Shown piece after piece: positions 58,792 through 64,000 of a stretch of DNA of 64,000 nt. The DNA is from Echinococcus granulosus (taxonomy: Eukaryota; Platyhelminthes; Cestoda; Cyclophyllidea; Taeniidae). Positions within the stretch are counted from its first letter, which is position 1, and each line of letters starts with the position of its first letter. A model generated the notes under the pieces. It was given only the letters and a program-made list of their open reading frames with translations. It searched no databases and was not told where the DNA came from. Location: positions 30,152 through 94,151 of the forward strand of contig NW_020170530.1 of the NCBI RefSeq assembly GCF_000524195.1. The letters run 5' to 3'. The position numbers and the translations under genes are program-made.

Positions 58792-61505
58792 ATTTTCGAC
58801 CGAAGGAGAGTGCCTGAGAGAGGCAGTGATTGGTACTGGGTTGATAAAATCACAGGTAGCACTGTGTTTCAGTGAAGAAGGGGGAGGCGGTCCTAGCGAT
58901 GATTTGATTTTCGGGATGGGGTTTTGGGCAAAGGCAACGCGATTCCTAATTTTCTCCACTATAAGACAATCTATTTTTTGAAAAAAATAACAACTATCAG
59001 CAGTGATCCGTCGTCAACAACATAAGACAAAGATCTAGCTATTATAGGCATATATTTTTGCAAGGCAAATCCAGTTATTCATCCGAGATTTTTGATTTAG
59101 AAAACTAGAGAAACTAAGTGTATTAAAGCACAGACACCTCTTCCGTGTAATCACAATAAAAAAACCTAGCCTAAACTCATGATTTTTAAGTCGTTAAATA
59201 ATGATATATAAGTACCATGTTTTTGAACTAAGTCTTTCCTAAAAGTAATTTTAATAAATATGCTTTCGGTATTATTGCACCAAGCTTCAAAGGCAACGAT
59301 TTCTGTCAAATAATATGGTGCATAAGATTGCAATTCTGTCAGCCAACTATACGAGCCAGAACAAAACTTTTCTTATTCTTCTCCAAATCCATAAATGCGT
59401 TTTTTTGTTTTCTCACTCAAGTCAAGAAGTTTCAGAATGATGTAGGCAAAACTTTTCTATCGCAAATTTCGTTCATTGTAAAGAAAGAAGACATAAATAA
59501 GTGTGGCACAAACTATTAGATGCAAATTATATTAGCAAACTAGCACGATATAAAAAGTCAACAAAATTCAAAAAAGATAGAGGTAGGAAAAACGAAGTTA
59601 ACAAATTGCGCTAAAAATAAACACGATTGGCCTTGTCTTGGTGACTACTATTATTTTGGTGCTTTTAGTCTATACAATCTTATCGAAATCCCGTAGCACA
59701 TTTTGAAGAGTTTGGTATGGTGTAAAAGACCTTCAACAGCATCTCAAAAAAAATAAACAAGCGAAGCAAAATTTGTAGGGCAATTATTTTATTGAACAAA
59801 TTTTACCAAAACTTCTGTTGCCTCTGTTATCGCGAATAACTTGCTGCAAGGAGACCTATTTATATCCGTATTTAAGGCTCAAATTACTGCTAACTGAATT
59901 AGAATGATCTTCATTGCTCAAGCTGGTCGATTCTAAGCTTACTATTGAATACAAAAATTATTGCAAGTCTAAAAAAGCTGTGTAATTTAAAAAGTAATGG
60001 CTACTGCCACGAACAGGGAAGATGATTTTTACCACTTATTATTGTGATGCCATCACCACGGACTATTTAAGTCTTCAAGCACAAACCACAATAAGCTGGC
60101 TTTGCCTTTGCGTCACATTAAACTTTCGTTTATTATAACACCTCGATTATCCGCGTATATCAGTGTTTTGTTTTCTCTAACTCTTCAGTCTCCGATCTTG
60201 TACATTCTCTTAGAGATTGGCTTTGTATATCGTGATCGGATTTTGTGCTCTTTTTTGTGACCATATAGTCATTCGGAAAAACTACGGTTGCTAAAGTAAA
60301 TCCACGATACATGCATATTATAGAATTCAGTGTATTCTGCATTTACCTCTTCCACCTTGGAGTGATAAGACCGGCTAGGTAACGCCTTTTTTGTAATTAT
60401 ATTACAAACAGGTTGCAGTGGTCATAGAAACACACTTGCATGGTATGCTTTTCTCTAGAAAATAACAAAATTGGTTCTTACCGTACCCTTCCTGCATAAA
60501 AATCTAATTACCGAAATCTGACTAACGTTTTTTGGTGTGTAATAATTAAGCATAAAACGGTTTTGTTCCGTTTTAAACGTGTTGATACTGTTTGTGAATA
60601 TTACGGCCCAAGTCTGCTCTGCAGCAGTAGGGAGTTATGGTGGTATGACAAAGAATATATTGCTGATGTGCAGATGAGCAGAGGCTACTAGCGACCCAAA
60701 TACCAATTAATAAATGTTAGTATGATTGACAAAGGCTTAAGTACCTCCGGAATCAATGCAGAGTAAACACTCCAGTAAACCATTTCGTAAGATTAGCGAC
60801 AGCAAAAAGTTTTCTAAAAAATAATTAGTTTTTGTGTAAATGTGCTTTTTAGACAATATACATCAGAAGAACGGCTGAGGTTTAGGTCAGGGGAGACTCT
60901 AAAATGCGCGAACCCATAAATAGGATTCGCCAAATAAATTTTGTCCAAAAATGCTCTTGTAAAATAATTTTTTTCGCAAACGGTTAAAATAGCAAAAAGG
61001 AAAAGAAATGGAGGATAAAATGTGTCGTATTTAAGTCCCCGTGGCCCATGATTTCCCTTCGATTAATGACATGACTTTTGAGCCCTGCAAACGGCAGCTA
61101 AATATTCCAGCAAGCTGGCGACAAAAAAATCGCCTTAAAACAATTGACGTACTTTAAAAAACTTAAAACTTTAAAACCCAGTACTGTAAATAAAATGGAC
61201 AGGGGTCGTACCTGCTAAATAGAAAATTTATCAACAGATTTTAGGAGTCGAAAAGTAAGGCAACATGCTGAACACCTCTTTTTTAGATTTTTTAACATTT
61301 TAACGGACAGTTCAATTTAGTAACTAGTTTTTATAACGCACATTTTGTTCTAAATTATATGACGAAGCCGCTCTATTCAAAATCGTTGCCGTCTGTTAGC
61401 CCCCCTTCTTGGTTAATAGTCGTATTGCGTCGTCTGTTTTTAAAGCTTTTATTAGTCTTCGTTTGAAGTTGGCAACCTTTTTGAGCACTTTTTGGGACTG
61501 TGTAG
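58792..61505. other. Spacer between NIM1-like and Iwr1-like genes
   Basis: About 2.7 kb of AT-rich DNA between divergent genes. No gene, RNA or repeat recognised. Promoters of both genes should lie here. In-frame open sequence to about 58985 could extend NIM1. Confidence 0.4.
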
Positions 61506-63392
61506 ATGGCAAAGTCTCCCACCGTTTTTCTTAGAGTAAAGCGGCCGTATTCGGAGCCCCCAGTTGAATTGTTCAGTGCAATCCCGCTGAAGAAACGACG
61601 TCATGATAACGTCGATTGCAGGACACCTACCTGTTTCCGATACCTCGGTACAACTTCAAGCCTCTCTGATACCATACATCCCTCCGCTGATGATCTCCAG
61701 GACATGGGTGCTTCTGGAGAACGAAAGTTGATCTTATCGCAGAATTCCATTGCCCACGTCCTGGACTCTCCCCGAACCAAGATCTCCTGTACAGTGAGTG
61801 TTTTGAACAGTGCAACGAATTTTAGATTTGCAACTCATCTAGGCACTTTTCATCACCGGCAAATATCATACTGGCGTACTGAGCATTTTGGTGGTAATGA
61901 TGTCATAAAATCTAAATCTGCTTGAGTGTGTGTATTCACAGAAGATCTATAACAGCTTACTTTACACCGTACTTGATATCTGTGTCTACGTCCGTTTTAA
62001 ATTTAGATCACTTTTGGCTATTAACGCAAGAAACTCTGGGTTTTTACATTTTGCAAGCTGTCTACTGTTTTGCAGGGGTGGTCAAAATTTTATTGATTAA
62101 CTAGACCACCGTTAATAGTCAGTGTGTCAATTAGTTGTATAGTCAACTTATTCCTCATGTATTCGTTTTCCAGCGCTTAACGTCCTGACCTTTATCAGGT
62201 TATGTATCATTCATTCTTCAATGTCAGCCTCTTTTATCATAACGTTGTTAATAATGGCGTTATTTCCTAATATTATCAAGTCCTTTGGCAATGAATGAAC
62301 AGTCTGGAGTCTGTTTGAACCCTCAATAATTGTTGAGTCTCCCTTGAAGGGTGAGAAGTGTCTTAATAATGAAGAAAATCTGCTGCGGCCCTTGGTAAAA
62401 CGCCTTAGCTAATGGCCACTCATCCCCTAGTCGCCTAAATGGGGAAATCCATGAGTGGACGAATCAAATTTGTCAATTTTTTTTGTTTTCATTGCATTGA
62501 AATGTATCGTGTTTTGGAAATTGTGGTGATATTAGCTCATCTTTGACAGTAGGAACCTTTGTAAACGTGGCAGTAGCTCCTGATCATACGAATTTGAAGC
62601 TTACCTGACATCCAAATCCATCATTTTATAAGTTTACTTAAAATTAGAGGCGTGCGATTTTTTGCACTTTATTGTAATTATGCGTACTAGCCACAAATAT
62701 GTTGATTTACTCCTTTTGCTCTAATTTATTCTTCTATTTGGCTTTTTTGCTATTTAAGTTGTTCCAAATGACGCAATGCAATCTAAGCGATATGGTTCTT
62801 CTTACTTTATCAGATTCGTGTTTCAACGACAGACTTTATATCATCAAAGAGAAAAGCGGAGATGGAAGAGGCCGAAGATGAAGTAGAAAACGAGGAGGAT
62901 GGTGAGGTCAGGGTACGGAATTCGTTTCAGCCTCCTCCAGCCAAATCGCTTCGCATCATTGACCTCTCCTACCAGTCCCAATCGGATCCTTTGGCAATGA
63001 CTTTAAACGGTCTTAGTCTAGTTCCTGAAAGTACATCCAAAGGGGAAACTGACACTCTTGACGAGGGCAAAGCTGCGAGCGCGGAGGATGATAACTTCCT
63101 CTATGATCTCTATGCAATCAGCACGAATTTCGATGAGGATATTGCTGACCAACTAGATGATGAGCCGCCTCTAGAGGGTATATATGAGGGAAACTCTGAC
63201 GAGTTTGACGAAAGCTTTTTTTATGATGGCGAAGATTCCGACTCCAACAGCGAGTTAAACTGGCGTAATGACTATCCGGACGAGGAGGACGTGGAGTCCA
63301 GTGACAGCCGTGTTCGTGACAGTGACCTTGATGAATATGGCTACGACGACATTGACAGTGATGACGATAATCAGTTTTCTCGTTTCTTTTAA
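61506..63392 (+). CDS. SLC7A6OS: Iwr1 / SLC7A6OS-like RNA polymerase II nuclear import factor
   Basis: Iwr1 directs assembled RNA polymerase II into the nucleus. Two exons, 61506-61793 and 62814-63392, join in frame to 288 residues. The N-terminus VFLRVKRPYSEPPVEL followed by a basic KKRRHD stretch corresponds to the VLRVKRKRSAEPAEAL start of human SLC7A6OS and its bipartite nuclear signal. The C-terminal half holds the family core: FLYDLYAI, then DSNSELNWRNDYPDEE, equivalent to human ENNWRNEYPEEE. A very acidic Asp/Glu/Ser-rich tail follows. The middle is not conserved. The 1.0 kb intron is GT-AG. The start codon has no in-frame ATG upstream and gives the conserved N-terminus at once. Confidence 0.85.
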
Positions 63393-63434
63393 ATAGCACC
63401 ATGTATAAATAGAAATGAGAGTTTTGCGATTTAT

Positions 63435-63857
63435 CTATTTTTTAGGAATCCGCTTAAACAGTTTGGTTAATATAAATATGACGATTTCTTGGTGGTTTTC
63501 TTCCCAGCTCATATTTGGGGGTACCTCGTTCATGGTCACACTAATTTTGTCTAGCAACGGTTCGAGAATTCTTAGTCGTGGAGTAGTCGGGATAATCCAG
63601 CAGCTAAAGGTTGGCCCGTCTTGGGCTCTAGCATGCTGCTTCCAGACCGACGTGTTTATGGCCACCTCGACTCTTTGACAAGTCAACTTCAAGGGTGGTG
63701 TTGTCAGATATCCTGTACAGCTCAGATAAGGCTTTCTAGCTGCGGCGGTATGTAAACCGTCATAGCAATTGCAGTAGCGCAATCTTAGAAAACTTACAAG
63801 ACTGGGATGACCTTCAGCGGCTGGAACGTACTTAATATAGGGTCGGTGAATAGGTAA
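63435..63857 (-). CDS. Terminal exon of an unidentified gene (partial)
   Basis: A 141-codon frame ends at a stop at 63435 and appears to start at a splice acceptor at 63858 (TTAACAG). It contains RPYIKYVPAAEGHPSLVSFL, CYDGLHTAAARKPYLSC and WKQHARAQDGPTFSCWI. The composition is protein-like and the frame is long for this AT-rich DNA. I cannot name the family. It is convergent with the Iwr1-like gene, with only about 40 bases between the two stop codons. The rest of the gene lies beyond the window. Confidence 0.5.
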   Translation of the reverse strand, partial: LPIHRPYIKYVPAAEGHPSLVSFLRLRYCNCYDGLHTAAARKPYLSCTGYLTTPPLKLTCQRVEVAINTSVWKQHARAQDGPTFSCWIIPTTPRLRILEPLLDKISVTMNEVPPNMSWEENHQEIVIFILTKLFKRIPKK

Positions 63858-64000
63858 CTGTTAATGCAGTACCATGAGATCCGAAGGTTCACCAGCTTCG
63901 AAGGCGTTAGCAGCACTACAAGCAGATTAGGCTAGATTGGCAGTCGCCTATACTATTCATCGTAAATCCGATCAGCATCGCAAAGGCGGAAAAAAGTTGA

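Noticed and set aside
61627..61815. Minus-strand frame opposite the Iwr1-like first exon
   Set aside because: Shadow of a coding exon; no independent support.

Overview
The window is eukaryotic nuclear DNA. Its genes are intron-rich, with mostly canonical GT-AG introns from about 35 bases to 5.8 kb, long AT-rich intergenic stretches and a 100-N assembly gap. Gene content (F-spondin with Kunitz domains, arrestin, Integrator, TRAPP, EMC, erlin, NIM1-like kinase) is metazoan. The divergence, the possible trans-spliced gene pair and the short non-autonomous LTR elements suggest a parasitic flatworm, probably a cestode. That assignment is inference; no marker gene is present.

Layout. 0.7-4.3 kb (-): secreted F-spondin-like protein. 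4.8-7.4 kb: nested, decayed copies of a short LTR element. 7.7-9.6 kb (+): intronless arrestin with three Lys/Ser/Gly-rich insertions. 10.7-12.2 kb: more LTR copies. 13.0-15.1 kb (-): TRAPPC3 followed by INTS12, closely spaced on one strand. 15.4-18.7 kb (+): EMC2, head-to-head with TRAPPC3. 19.3-20.3 kb: the best preserved short LTR element. 21.0-25.6 kb (+): erlin. 27.5-27.8 kb (-): a possible small membrane protein. 28.7-29.7 kb: another LTR element. 30.1-38.9 kb (-): WD40 protein of unknown identity. 39.7-43.5 kb (-): coproporphyrinogen III oxidase. 47.4-48.1 kb (-): decayed Ty3/gypsy reverse transcriptase. 49.3-58.8 kb (-): NIM1-like kinase. 61.5-63.4 kb (+): Iwr1/SLC7A6OS-like protein. 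63.4-63.9 kb (-): last exon of an unidentified gene that continues beyond the window.

The genes do not form one pathway. EMC2 and erlin both act in the ER membrane (protein insertion; lipid-raft and ERAD scaffolding), TRAPPC3 acts in ER-Golgi transport, and INTS12 and Iwr1 both concern RNA polymerase II (Integrator; nuclear import). Exon models were built by hand from splice sites, reading-frame phase and remembered family sequences. For the main genes every exon length agrees with the frame, but 5' ends may begin further upstream.

The most interesting features are the arrestin with basic low-complexity insertions inside both lobes; a dispersed TRIM-like LTR family whose primer-binding site matches the 3' end of tRNA-Leu; a C-terminal CaaX box and a large catalytic-domain insertion in the NIM1-like kinase; and a candidate TRAPPC3-INTS12 operon.
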